A DNA stretch of 64,000 nt, taken from NCBI GenBank assembly GCA_963580285.1, contig OY757017.1, positions 117,081,527-117,145,526 on the forward strand, in the 5' to 3' direction. The notes beneath the pieces were generated by a model that saw nothing but the letters and a program-made list of their open reading frames with translations, made no database searches and was not told the origin of the DNA. Below are positions 52,781 to 63,318 of this stretch, one piece after another. The first letter of the stretch is position 1; each line of letters begins with the position of its first letter. The position numbers and the translations under genes are program-made. Source of the stretch: Lucinisca nassula. Lineage: Eukaryota > Mollusca > Bivalvia > Lucinida > Lucinidae.

Positions 52781-53932
52781 AACTTCTTTTCATCCCAAAC
52801 AAGAATCATATGAAAGTTGACTTCTATTTGCCCAGCAGTTTTTAATGACTGATAAGATTTGATTTTGATATCTGAGTGACCTCGGTTACCTTGACGTTTG
52901 ATAGTCATGTACCTTCATTAACACACTTAGTTGATTGCATATACAATTTTTTTAAGTTTACATGCAACAAAAAGTTTCCAAACAAATAACCAACTTTCAC
53001 TTTTGCCCCGTATAATAGCATATGCAACTAAATTTGACATTCTTTAGATAAATTAGGCCAAGATACATGTAAAGACAGAGTACTAATCCTTTGAACAAAT
53101 TATCATGGACCCGAGACCCTTATACTACATACCCAGTTTCAAGCAATCAGACCATTGGTTCTGTTGGAGAAGATTTAGTTTTGAAGTGTTTTACCATATA
53201 TCAGTATGGCGGCCATCTTTGTCATGTGACCAAACTCATATTAATTATTTTTCAACCCATTTTCCTAAAAAACTTTAATATATAATTTTGTTACAAACGT
53301 CTCAGTAGTTTTAAAGCAAAACGTTTCATGTCTGAATGACTTTGGTCCAAGGGGAAAGAATAACTATGACACTGAATACTGATTTTTGTAGTTTCGTGTA
53401 ATCATTAATTTAAAAGCTAACTGCATCTACCAATGTTCAGCTGCAACTCGTTCTAAAAAGTATACGGTGTTTTACCTTTTCCCTTACAAAAACCCAGCTG
53501 ACCAAAGTTAACCTTGCCCGAAAATAGTTCAGGTCATTCAGGGGTCATCGTTTGAATAAACTATGATTAGCTCGAGTTTCAAATGCCACATACCAAGTTT
53601 ACCGGTCCAAGAGAAGATTTCTGAAAAGTTTTTAATAGATATTGGCATGGACAATGGACATCTGAACATACTCATATCACTTATGTGTTAATTTTCAATT
53701 CTGAACGGCTTTAGGCCAAGATCAAGAAATGATCTTGACATTGGATACCCATGTAGTTTTGTTTTCTTATTTTACTCACTGCATCTAACAATCTCAAGTT
53801 CAGGCCAGAGGCTGCATTAGTCTCTGAGAAGAATATTGGGATTTTAACCTGTTCCCATACAAAAGTCTACGAGACCAAACTTGACGGTGGCGTAAAATAT
53901 GACAAAGTCACACAGGATCATTCATTTGAAAC

Positions 53933-54253
53933 TAGAGCTATCACTAAAGGTGATGACTACCCCCACAAAAACTGCCTTGATAGTACATCAGCGGCATTTT
54001 GCAATTTTTCCACTTGAAAGGGGCCATAACTATGTCGAAAATTGACGAATTGTAGTCGAAATCGAACTTGACCTGTATTTTTTGATGTTACATCAGTGTA
54101 CCAAAAATTATAAAAATCGGTGAAGGGCTTTTTGAGTTATCGTCTGGAAACCAAGTCAACAGACCGACCGACCGACGGACAGACCGACCGACAGACCGAC
54201 AAGCTCACTCCTATATACACCCCCCCCCGAATTTCATTTGTGGGGGTATAAAA
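53933..54253 (+). mobile_element. 320-bp insertion with inverted ends and CCGA microsatellite
   Basis: Starts AGAGCTATCACTAAAGGTGA with CTACCCCCACAAAA; ends ACCCCCCCCCGAATTTCATT then TGTGGGGGTATAA. Before the end is an ACCG/ACAG run (54162-54200). Layout is again unique region, tetranucleotide run, terminal hairpin. Confidence 0.7.
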
Positions 54254-54547
54254 AGCTATATTTGACTTACCTTTACAATGCTGCGCACCAAGTTTCATGA
54301 CAATCAGTCCACTGGTTCCGGAGAAGAATACGTTTGAAGAGTTTTTACCCTAAATGGGTATGGCTTGGTCATGTGGCGTTGATCCCGTGTAAAAATATTC
54401 GTTATTCTTTGCTATTGCTGCTCATCAATCGGCCCAGCAGTTGCAGAGGAGAATATGTTTGAAAATGTTGACAGACTACAGACAGAAAGACAACGGAGCC
54501 TTACCATACTGTAAGCTCACTAATGAGCTTTCGGCTCGGGTAAGCTA

Positions 54548-54622
54548 AATCAAAAAAAAAAAAAAAATAAATAAATAAAAAAAAATAAATAAATAAATAA
54601 ATAAATAAAATAAAAAAAAAAA
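54548..54622 (+). repeat. A-rich (AAAT)n microsatellite
   Basis: A run followed by AAAT/AAATA units immediately after the CTAA end of the Helitron-like element. Confidence 0.9.
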
Positions 54623-54695
54623 TCTTGTTCAGTTCACAGATCTCAGGTTAGTGCTCCAGAAGATTACCTTTTTATAATGTATAATATAGATTCAT

Positions 54696-54880
54696 TAAGA
54701 TAACACACCCGTGCTACATTGTGCATTTTTCAGATATCCAAATGGCTACTTTTCTGATGAAAATCCGTGACAATTTTCAATATTTATATTGCAAACATAT
54801 CTCTTAGAGCAGATATAAGAAAACCAATGTATATTCCCGTAAACCCCAGTTTTCTCTGTATACTATATACCACAACCTCA
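54696..54880. mobile_element. MITE-B copy without central hairpin
   Basis: ACACACCCGTGCTACATTG left part, then CTTAGAGCAGATATAAG and AACCCCAGTTTTCTCTGTAT; hairpin arms absent. Confidence 0.6.
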
Positions 54881-55130
54881 GGATTCCTCCTATTTCTTAG
54901 GAAAGCTCAAATTACCACCTCCAGTGGCTTAATGACAGCTTAACAGTTATAATTTTTCACAGAATGTTTACAAAATAAACACTGTCTGTGTGTTAGCAAT
55001 TCCTTATCACAAAGTTCATAACCCCTGTCTCTAGAGAGAGGGAGAGACTTTATCAAAGCACTGAGGGTACTGGTGGAGTAATCGGGAAATAGTACTGAGA
55101 ATCTAGCTGTTAGTTTAACCCTTCAATTCC

Positions 55131-55413
55131 TGGCCCCCGCCCATAGGGGCTTGAAGAAATATATGGGCTGCATGATGCTTCCACGCAGAGCTGTATCCGG
55201 CCCGCACACTAGTACTGGTAAACCGATTAGAGGATCTAAGCTTCTCCAGGAACCGCGGTGCGAGGTGGACCGTCCATGCTAATAAACCCTATTGGTTTCA
55301 TTGGGCGACAGGGCTTGAGATGTCATTAAAGTCCCACAAAATTGGAAGCAACGTCTCCAAAATGACCTTTACAGTGTTGACGGGGGCGTTAAACCTCAAA
55401 TCAAACAAACAAA
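55131..55413 (+). mobile_element. SINE-1 copy with 14-bp target duplication
   Basis: Flanked by AACCCTTCAATTCC at 55117-55130 and 55414-55427. Lacks the segment after GAGATGTCATT. Confidence 0.95.
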
Positions 55414-55427
55414 AACCCTTCAATTCC

Positions 55428-55515
55428 AGTATTTTAAGCAAACACAGTAGCCCTGATCAGACAATTAAATGGCGTCTGATTAGGTATACACTGTTTGCCA
55501 ATGCCCAAGTACACG
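55428..55515. repeat. MITE-C core hairpin, interrupted MITE
   Basis: AAGCAAACACAGTAGCCCTG, GATCAG and GCGTCTGATTAGG. With TTTAACCCTTCAATTCC before the SINE this may be one MITE-C/D-like unit split by SINE-1. Confidence 0.5.
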
Positions 55516-56030
55516 AGCACAGTCCTGAATTTACTTTTAACGCAGCGCTCTGACGTCTTAGGGAGGCGACTATCGATGCTATAAACTTGATTTTGTTCAG
55601 GGGCAGCGGCAGTCAGATGGTCAGTGATAGTCACACGGCCAATAGCAAGCATATATTGTGGGTATAACGTAGAATGTGGGTACTCGTTAAAACGCTTCAT
55701 TATAAGAAAGTATTTAGTACATTTTTGTCTGGAAAAAAAAATATAGTAGCATTTTCCGTCAAAGTTTTCCAAATAACATGTATTTACTTGTCATTTGTTA
55801 ATATGTTTAATTATCTCCCTTCTGTATACACGTATATTCAACTACAAATCAAACAAACAAACAAACAAACAAAATCAAACAGCAGCAAATTCATCTTTCT
55901 GAACCAACAATATTTCCTTGATAATGCTTAACCTCATATACAACGCAATCTGTGCTACATGTATAACATTTTATCCAGCTGCAAACTGTAGATCCATCGA
56001 TTTCTACATTTTTTTGTCATATATAGTTTC
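55516..56030. other. Mostly unassigned, with MITE-B traces and a CAAA run
   Basis: GTGGGTACTCGTTAAAACGC at 55675 is a half hairpin. (CAAA)n at 55850-55872. Confidence 0.4.
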
Positions 56031-56212
<182 letters not shown>

Positions 56213-56288
56213 CCTTCAGTGATATGTTTCAAAAATGGTTCATTCTACCTGTTGATGCAGGCCCGCACACAGGGTTGAGAGACGTGCA

Positions 56289-56304
56289 CCCCCCCCCCCC
56301 CCCC
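56289..56304 (+). repeat. Poly-C tract
   Basis: About 16 C; a second shorter run at 56338-56346. Confidence 0.9.
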
Positions 56305-56384
56305 TTTGCCCTCTGCAAATAAACTGAAATTCGCACCCCTCCCCCCTTTTTATGCACCGCCATTCAAAACATTGCCGGTATTAT

Positions 56385-57130
56385 GTTATACCCTCCGAAG
56401 CTTTGAGAGTCTGTCATTCCGTCCGTCAGCGCCTCATAGTTTTGTGTCCGCTCCATAACATTGATACCATTTTAGGTATCTTCACAAAACTTCACAAATA
56501 TGTAAAGCACTATCAGACGACATGCAGAACATTTGAACCGTAACTGTGATATTCCTACTTTTGGAGTTGTTGCCCTTCCAACATTGAACATAGCCATTTC
56601 TGTCATAGTTTCGTGTCCGCTCCACAACTTCGATACTGTTTGAGATATTTACAGGAAACTTCACAGATATGTAAAGCACCATGAGATGACGTGCAGAACA
56701 TATGAACCATAACTCTGATTTTCTTACTTTTGGAGTTATTGCCCTTTGAACTTTGAATACAGTTTTTGCTATCAGTTTCGTGTCCGCTCCATAACTCTAA
56801 TTGCATTTGAGATATTTTCACGAAACTTAAAAGATATATAGGGCACTATCAGACGACATGAAGAACATATGTAACTCTCCTTTTCCTTCTTTGGAGTTAT
56901 TGTCCTTTGAACATTGAACATGGTCATTTCTGTCATAGTTGCGTGTCCGCTCCATAACTTCGATACCCTTTGAGATATTTCCATGAAACTTCAGAGGTAT
57001 GTAGAGCACCATTAGACTACTTATAGAACATATGAACACTAACTCTGATTTTCCTGTTTTTTTGGAGTTATTGCCCTTGAACATAGAACATAATCGTTTC
57101 TGTCATGTAGTCTGTTTGAAGCACTATATC
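56385..57130 (+). repeat. Tandem element, about four units of 155-160 bp
   Basis: Head TTATACCCTCCGAAGC with CCGTCCGTCAGCG. Units share TAGTTTCGTGTCCGCTCCA, GAGATATTT, AAACTTCACAGATATG and TTTTGGAGTTATTGCCCTT. The tail reads GTCTGTTTGAAGCACTATAT. Same design as the pearl-type elements but a different sequence family. Confidence 0.85.
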
Positions 57131-57232
57131 TCCTTAACCTAATGATTGATTCTGATCAAACGGGCATGGTTACGTCAGCAAACAAATGAAGTATTGGCTT
57201 TCACAAACAGCTTGGTGCAGCTCACCATGCGT

Positions 57233-57510
57233 TTGAATTGAGGTTTACCATCCCCATCAACACTACTTATGTCATTTTGGAGACGTTGCTTCCAATTTTG
57301 TAGGACTTTTACCCGACATTGAGACAAAATGACATCTCAAGTCCTGCCGCATAATAAGACCAAAAGGCTTATAAGCAATGGACGGTCTTATCATGTCACT
57401 TTGCCTGTGCAGGCTTAGTCCTTCTAAGGAGTTTACCAGTACCCATGTGTCGTCAGTTTGACCACTGTGTAGAAGCACCATGCGGCCCATATATCTCCAA
57501 GTCCCGATGG
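57233..57510 (-). mobile_element. SINE-1 copy
   Basis: TTGAGGTTTACCATCCCCAT to TATCTCCAAGTCCCGATGG. Confidence 0.82.
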
Positions 57511-57844
57511 AAATGTTTAAGCCAGAAAAATGCTAAGTTTTATTTTTACCCACAAGATGCCAATAATAACAACTGTTGTCTACTTTTTGTTTGCTTGTAA
57601 CTTTGATAGTATTTTTTTGCAATCAGTGTGGACCCAGATCAGAGTGCTCCTAGTCAGGATCCACACTAAAATATGTTTGAAAACTTTGAAAGGCCATGAA
57701 GCAGACGACAAAAACAGACAACATTTTCAGAATGCTATTTTACAGAACATATTAAGGGTAAGAGAAGTGCTTAAGATATCGTGTATCTGACGTCACTGGG
57801 TAGGCTTACAGTAGGGCAAGATCTACCATCATAATATATTTGTT
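57511..57844. other. Unassigned, with a small MITE-C core hairpin
   Basis: AGTGTGGACCCAGATCAGAG and GTCAGGATCCACACT at 57626-57668 pair. No other feature. Confidence 0.45.
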
Positions 57845-57995
57845 AATTTGATTGAAAAGTGGCTTAGAGTCACCGTAAACACTATTTGGGTAATTTTGGA
57901 GACACTGTTTCCAGTTTTTTGGGGACTTTTTACCCGACACTGAGATGAAATGACATCTCAAGCCTTGCCCCAAACCAACCAAAAGGGTTCATTCT
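57845..57995 (-). mobile_element. SINE-1 fragment
   Basis: GTCACCGTAAACACTATTTG to GATGAAATGACATCTCAAGC. Confidence 0.7.
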
Positions 57996-58005
57996 GCTAC
58001 CCGTC

Positions 58006-58584
58006 CATAAAACAAGCCAATACAAATACATGCAGATTGTAAATTTTACCACCTAAAAACCAAACTTTTAAGAAGGAAAAACAATCTTACTTCTGCTCAA
58101 AATACGGATTGTGGGTACAGTATGTTAGAGATTGTGGGTATAGTACGCCTCACCGTGGTGGTTCTAACGAGTACGCACACTCCACATTGTTTGTTTGTAT
58201 GATTTGAAGTTTAACGTCCCCGTCAACACTATTTAGGTCATTTTGGAGCCATTGCTTCCAATTTTGTGGGACTTTTACCCGACATTGAGATTAAAAATGA
58301 CACAATCCCTGCCGCCCAATGAAACCAATAACGTTTATAAGCATGGATGGGCTAACTCATAGCAATTTTCCTGGGCAGGCTTAGACCTTCTAAGCGGATT
58401 ACCAGTTCTCATGTGCGGTCAGTATCAGCTTTGCGTCGAAGCATCGTGCAGCCAAATCTATTTCTCCAAGCCCCACTCCACATTGTAGAATTGTAGAACA
58501 GAAATAAGAAAAATAAGGTTTACCCCTTACTATATATAAAAGTGGGGTTCAAGGGGGTCCGAAATATATAGGCGTTTTCCTGAT
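58006..58584. mobile_element. MITE-A copy split by SINE-1
   Basis: CAAGCCAATACAAATACATG, hairpin arms with a duplicated ATTGTGGGTA, then after the SINE the AGAAATAAGAAAAATAAGG half and ATATAGGCGTTTTCCTGATG. Confidence 0.82.
58190..58473 (-). mobile_element. SINE-1 inside a MITE-A, 12-bp target duplication
   Basis: Flanked by CACTCCACATTG at 58178-58189 and 58474-58485. Confidence 0.95.
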
Positions 58585-58604
58585 GTGATTACTAAATTAC
58601 TGAT

Positions 58605-58695
58605 ATGTGTATATGGCAAACATTGTAGACCCTTATCAAATGTCGCATTTTTAAGAGTCTGATCTGGGTCTACACTGTTGGCAAAGGCCTATTTG
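58605..58695. repeat. MITE-C/D core hairpin
   Basis: GGCAAACATTGTAGACCC and GGGTCTACACTGTTGGC pair around ATCAAATG...GTCTGATC. Confidence 0.6.
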
Positions 58696-58721
58696 CCCCA
58701 ATACTTAAAGTTTAAAATGAA

Positions 58722-58724
<3 letters not shown>

Positions 58725-58798
<74 letters not shown>
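58725..58798 (+). repeat. (GT)n microsatellite
   Basis: About 37 GT units. Confidence 0.98.
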
Positions 58799-58801
<3 letters not shown>

Positions 58802-59104
58802 GGATGATAACAAAAAAAAGCCATAAATAGGATGACTTTGTTCATATTTTTGATGGAGTTTTTCTTGGCATCTTTAGAAGGATTTAAAGTTTTGTCTTTT
58901 TTTTTATACTTCCCAATAAAATTCAGTTTGGACTCACGCATCCAGTGAGTTAAAATATAGCAAGGTATTTTCTTTCAGAACTGCATCCATCTGTTGTGAC
59001 TGAAACCTCATGTAGCTCTGAAGAGATTTATGGGGCTATTAGCAGGCTACAGTGATCTTATCACTAACTTGTATAAACAAGCACTTGGTCAAAAACTGGT
59101 TAGG
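58799..59104. other. Unassigned sequence
   Basis: No gene or repeat family seen. Confidence 0.35.
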
Positions 59105-59179
59105 TGTAGGTTGCGAGCTAAAGTATGTATAAAGTTGGGTTTAAAGGGGATGTTTATTTTACGGACTTGTTAACCTGAT
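59105..59179. repeat. MITE-B right end fragment
   Basis: AAGTTGGGTTTAAAGGGGAT and GGACTTGTTAACCTGATG. Confidence 0.55.
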
Positions 59180-59660
59180 GTTATCCGCAACTAGCACATT
59201 CTTTCGCCAGAAACTGACAGCTACCATTCTTGAATCAGCTGAACGAAAAAAAATCAGGATCTGTCGTGCGCGTGGACGAATCTATTTGTCAAACATGGTG
59301 TACTAATACACTTCTGTGAATAGAGAATTTCCTGAGTATTGTCCTTAGAGATTCAGGAAATGCAACACTCGTGGTTAATCCTATTGTGCGTCTTTAGCAA
59401 TAACCATGGTGCCAATGAATCCTCGTCCAGTGTCGCACCAATAGACAACATTAACCGCATTTAGCCGGGTATTTGTATTTTCTCTAGTGACCTTGATGCG
59501 AAGAGTCATAATTTCTATGTCATGAGAAAACCTTCTTTCCAATTTGAAAACAAAACAGTGCAGATCAGGCTGCGCGGGTGCAGTCTGATCTGCTCATATT
59601 GTTCGCTGCTTGGTGAGAAAAAAATCCTCAAGTTTATACATGATCGTTGCTTCACTGCGT
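59180..59660. other. Mostly unassigned; SINE-3 tail trace and a hairpin
   Basis: CGCCAGAAACTGACAGC (59210) is a SINE-3 trace. GCAGATCAGGCTGCGCGG and CAGTCTGATCTGC form a hairpin at 59560-59596. Confidence 0.45.
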
Positions 59661-60260
59661 TGATAGTCCCCGCGCATCGGAGCTTGGAGAAATAGATTGG
59701 GCTGCTTCCACGCAGAGCTGAATCTGGCCGCACATGAGAACTAATGACGAGGGTTGTGGCCACGTAAAATCGATTTAAGCCCCCCCCCCCCCCCCCAGTG
59801 GAATTCGTTTACGCTGACCGTTCCAAGGCGGTTCTTCTGTCGCGATTTATTTTTGTTATGGTTTGTCTCTTGGTGTTTGTGTCGCTTATATTATTTTATT
59901 TTTGATAGCCTATTGGCCATTTTGTGGGAAAGTAACTGTCCATTTGGCTTTCCGCTATGGATGTTTCTAGTAGGGTCTGTTATTTCATGTTTGTGTTTCT
60001 TTCCCTTTGGTGTCTCTGACGGGAGCTGTAGGTTAATTGTATCGATTTCTGATCAATGTCTCCACTTCTATTTAACCTGCCCAAATCCAGTGCATAAAAG
60101 CCCTATGCGCTTCACTGGGAGACAGAGCTAAAGTTTTCATTTCATCTCAGTATCAGGTAAAAGTCCTACAATACTGGTAGCAACGTCTCCTAAATATCTA
60201 TATATTCATACTGTATCACTCCATCGCGGGGATTACGTGTTGACGGTGAAGTTAAACCGT
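59661..60260 (+). mobile_element. SINE-1 copy split by an RT-element tail
   Basis: Left part ends near CGCACATGAGAACT (59742). The right part resumes AACCTGCCCAAATCCAGTG (about 60074) and runs to GTTGACGGTGAAGTTAAACC. Confidence 0.8.
59745..60073 (+). mobile_element. RT-element 3' UTR copy inside SINE-1
   Basis: GAGGGTTGTGGCCACGTAAA, poly-C, CCGTTCCAAGGCGGTTCTTC, GTTTCTTTCCCTTTGGTGTC; matches 20530-20840. Confidence 0.85.
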
Positions 60261-60479
60261 ATTTAAAAAATGTCTGTGTAACAAAATAGGACCGTTTGTG
60301 TCTTACCTGATTTCAAAGCCAAAAGATACATGTATATTTTACGTGATGAGGCTCATATTTTTTCCGGGCAGGTTTGATGAGGCGAAAGTGGCGGAATCTT
60401 TCTTTACCGGGGCGTCCAACTGATATTAGTAGGCAGTCGGGCAAGCAGCAAGTAAGGGTAGAGGGGAAATTGCATCATT
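60261..60479. other. Unassigned sequence
   Basis: Nothing recognised. Confidence 0.3.
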
Positions 60480-60660
60480 TTATTAATTTTCAGTTTCTGC
60501 ACTCCTATTTACTTTAAATTCCTCTTCCTCGACCGTCTCTCACTTTTATCTCCTCTATTGTTTCCTCTTTGTTCTATCTCCCTTTCTCTGGGAGTCGATA
60601 CAAAAATGACCAACAAGGGCTGCCATGTCGTTAAATTTCAACACAATCAATCATCATGTT
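60480..60660 (+). repeat. C/T-rich repeat with GTCGTTAAA tail
   Basis: Pyrimidine-rich stretch ending CATGTCGTTAAATTTCAACA and CAATCAATCATC, as at 17040-17172. Confidence 0.5.
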
Positions 60661-60734
60661 CCCACTGTGTCAGAATACGTGCCGAACTGTTTTGTCGTAT
60701 GAAGCTTGGTATCGTGAACATGTATATATACGCT

Positions 60735-61013
60735 CATCACGAAAACATACCTATATAATTTTGACCCCCTTGAACCCCACTTTTATATAGTAAAACTGGG
60801 GTTTCCGGGGATATACCTTATTTTTCTTATTTCTGCTCTAAAATATAGATTGTGGGTATTCGTAAGAACCGCTTCGATGAGGCGGTTCTAACGAGTACCC
60901 ACAATCTATATTTTGAGCAGAAATAAGAAAAATATTACAATTTTCCATCTAAAAAAATCGATTTTTCGCAGGTAAAGTTTACATTGTATTAATATAGGCG
61001 TGTTTTCGTAATG
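60735..61013. mobile_element. MITE-A copy, first of a tandem pair
   Basis: Reverse orientation, CATCACGAAAACATACCTAT to GGCGTGTTTTCGTAATG, hairpin loop GATG. Confidence 0.95.
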
Positions 61014-61111
61014 CAATCATCATAGTTTTTCCGTGTTCCCACTGTGTCAGAATACCTGCCGAACTGTTTTGTAGCATGAAGCTTGGTGTCGTGTACATGT
61101 ATATATACGCT

Positions 61112-61392
61112 CATCACGAAAACATGCCTATATAATTTTGACCCCCTTGAACCCCACTTTTATATAGTAAAACTGGGGTTGCTGGGGGTATACCTTATTT
61201 TTCTTATTTCTGCTCTAAAATATAGATTGTGGGTACTTGTTAGAACCGCCTCGATGAGGCGGTTCTAACGAGTGCCCAAAATCTATATTTGGAACAGAAA
61301 CAAATAAAATATCGCAATTTTTCTTCATAAAATTTTCATTTTTTTCGGCGATAAAGGTGGCAATGTATTTGTATAGGCGTGTTAGCGTAATG
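61112..61392. mobile_element. MITE-A copy, second of a tandem pair
   Basis: CATCACGAAAACATGCCTAT to AGGCGTGTTAGCGTAATG. Shares its left 75-bp flank with the previous copy. Confidence 0.95.
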
Positions 61393-62176
61393 AATAGTTC
61401 CAACACCAATGAGTCGCTCTGTAATTCTAACACGCTCTCGAATTCTACCAATAGCTCCAGATATCCATCTCAGATAACCCAGGCAGGTTTTTTATTTCCT
61501 TGAAAGGTATGCTTTGTGGTCACATTAGAATCGCCTCACTTTTGCTATATGTACTTTGGCGTGGGGCAGCTAGCTTTTGGAATACTGTGTTAACAAACGA
61601 AGTCACCAGATTATAATAAATGATCCGCAACACAAACAAAGCTATGGTGTATATGGCTGTTTGCAAAATGCATGGGAAAGACACTCTTACGAATCTTTTT
61701 GTTGACTCAGCGAATTTAAATATATTGACAACACCCGAGGTGGCCTGCTATTACTTAACGTGTGTGCAAGAATTTCTAAATGACGCAATTTTGGATATCT
61801 GAATAAAACATTTAAGGAATACTGAATGTTCATATCATCGAAATACCTCCCACCAATGTTTTACTCAATAACACTGATTTGTCTGTATGAGATATGGTTT
61901 GAAGATTCCCAAGATGGTCACCGTGGCGACACTTGTGGTGGCCACCTTGGAGGCAACCTTGGATATCAGAACAAGTCAGAATCGCTATATTGCCACCCCC
62001 CCCACCCGCTCCAAATCCGACTTCATGTGGTTTGAAGATTTTCAAGATGTTCACCATAGCAGCCGTCTTGTAAAACGGAACAGACTAATTTCAGCAATTC
62101 TGAATTTCCAAGTCGCCCCATTGCCTCACATCATGTTTCAGCACGGAAGATGTGGTTTGATAAAAATATCCAATAT
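61393..62176. other. Unassigned, with a weak repeated unit
   Basis: TGGTTTGAAGATT, CAAGATG and ATTTCAGCAATTCTGAAT recur (61895-62110) and again at 62680-62770. Possibly an old tandem element. Confidence 0.4.
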
Positions 62177-62456
62177 CATTACGATAACTAAGTCGTGCGA
62201 CATAGTGCATTTTTCACATCCCCAAAATGGCTACATATCTGACGAAAATCCGTGATATTTTTCTTATAAATGCTCAAAACATAGGTTGTTGGTGCTCGTT
62301 AGAACCGCCTCAATTCGGCGGTTCTAACGAGTACCCACAAACAATGTCTTGGAACAAAAATAAGAAAAATAATGTTTACCCCCATAAACCCCAGTTTTCT
62401 CATTATAAAGTGGGGTTTAGGGGGGTCTTCATTTCAAGGACTTGTTCACGTGATGT
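62177..62456. mobile_element. MITE-B copy, near full length
   Basis: CATTACGATAACTAAGTCG to GGACTTGTTCACGTGATG. The hairpin has loop AATT. Left interior CACATCCCCAAAATGGCTAC matches 2340 and 54750. Confidence 0.88.
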
Positions 62457-62780
62457 GTTCGCCATGGCAGTCATCATGAATATCCGAATGGAATGAATTT
62501 ATCATGACGCCTTGGTGGCTCTCATGAAGTTAAAGCTCCATCTTTCTTTCGGTACTGGAGAAGATGTGTTTTAAACTATTTCGAATCGTCCGCAATGATA
62601 GATATTGAAACGGAACGTTTTAACACTCATGAATTTCCCTGTCGCCCCATCAAATTGTATCACTGTCCGACCTTTGGTTTGGGAGGAGATGGGCTTGAAG
62701 AATTTCAAAACGGCTGCTAGGGCGGCCATCTTGGATATTGGAACGAAACGTTTAAGCAATTCTGAATCTTCTATGCGAAT
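62457..62780. repeat. Weak repeated unit, continued
   Basis: GGTACTGGAGAAGATG, GCGGCCATCTTGGATATTGG and AACGTTTAAGCAATTCTGAA. Confidence 0.4.
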
Positions 62781-63005
62781 AATGGATATCCATACATCGA
62801 GTTATGGATATCATTAATTTAGATCGATTTATGGATATCCATAATTCGATTTATGGATATCTATAATTCGAATAATGGATATCCATAATTCGGTTTATGG
62901 ATATCCATTATTTCTCTGATTTATGTGTAACCATAATCGAATTATGGATATCCATAATTCAGATCGATTTATGGATATCCATAATTAGAATTATGGATAT
63001 CCATA
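62781..63005. repeat. Palindromic tandem array built on TATGGATATCCATA
   Basis: About ten TTATGGATATCCATAATTCG-like units, each its own reverse complement. Spacing varies and ATCGATTT spacers recur. Confidence 0.95.
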
Positions 63006-63065
63006 GATCATTGCCAAAGCTTTTGGTTTAATGATTTCTCCCTAAGACGCGTGGTTGTTTTCAAG

Positions 63066-63168
63066 ATGCCATGTGTGCAGCAAGCCGTAAGATCAGGAAA
63101 TTCCCGCCAACGGATCCGGTCCCTCTGGAATCGTCTCTACGAGGACTGCGCACCAAAGGACAATGAAA
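63066..63168 (+). CDS. Possible first coding exon, unknown protein
   Basis: ATG in good context (CAAGATG) opens MPCVQQAVRSGNSRQRIRSL then WNRLYEDCAPKDNE and one base, ending at GTAGGA (63169), a fair donor. Composition is clearly richer in G+C than the surroundings and no repeat overlaps it. Another frame also reads through (CAASRKIRKFPPTDPV), so the choice is uncertain. No family recognised. If real, its gene continues beyond the window. Confidence 0.3.
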
Positions 63169-63318
63169 GTAGGACGTAAGATTATAATGATCCAAACAGG
63201 CAATCCGTCTATGTTTTCTGGAGAAAATGCACATTGTCGTTATATAGTATTAAGATATATCCATATTATAGTCTACTTGAGGTGTATGGAGTACCAGACA
63301 GATTCAGATCTATCTGCT
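63169..63318. other. Unassigned sequence
   Basis: Nothing recognised. Confidence 0.3.

Larger units (their letters stand above)
52406..54540 (+). repeat. Old Helitron-like tandem element
   Basis: Long diverged units sharing ATGACGCCCATGTGCTTCAT, TTGAACAAATTATCATGG, GCGGCCATCTTTGTCATGTG and CATACCAAGTTTCATGACAA. Ends TAAGCTCACTAATGAGCTTT, CGGGTAAGCTAA near 54547. Interrupted by MITE-B and another insertion. Confidence 0.6.

Noticed and set aside
58705..58941. Open frame with a long Thr-His run
   Set aside because: Translation of the (GT)n microsatellite on the other strand.
61620..61802. 60-codon open frame starting MIRNTNKAMVYMAVCKM
   Set aside because: No family likeness, no splice context, and the length is expected by chance in AT-rich DNA.
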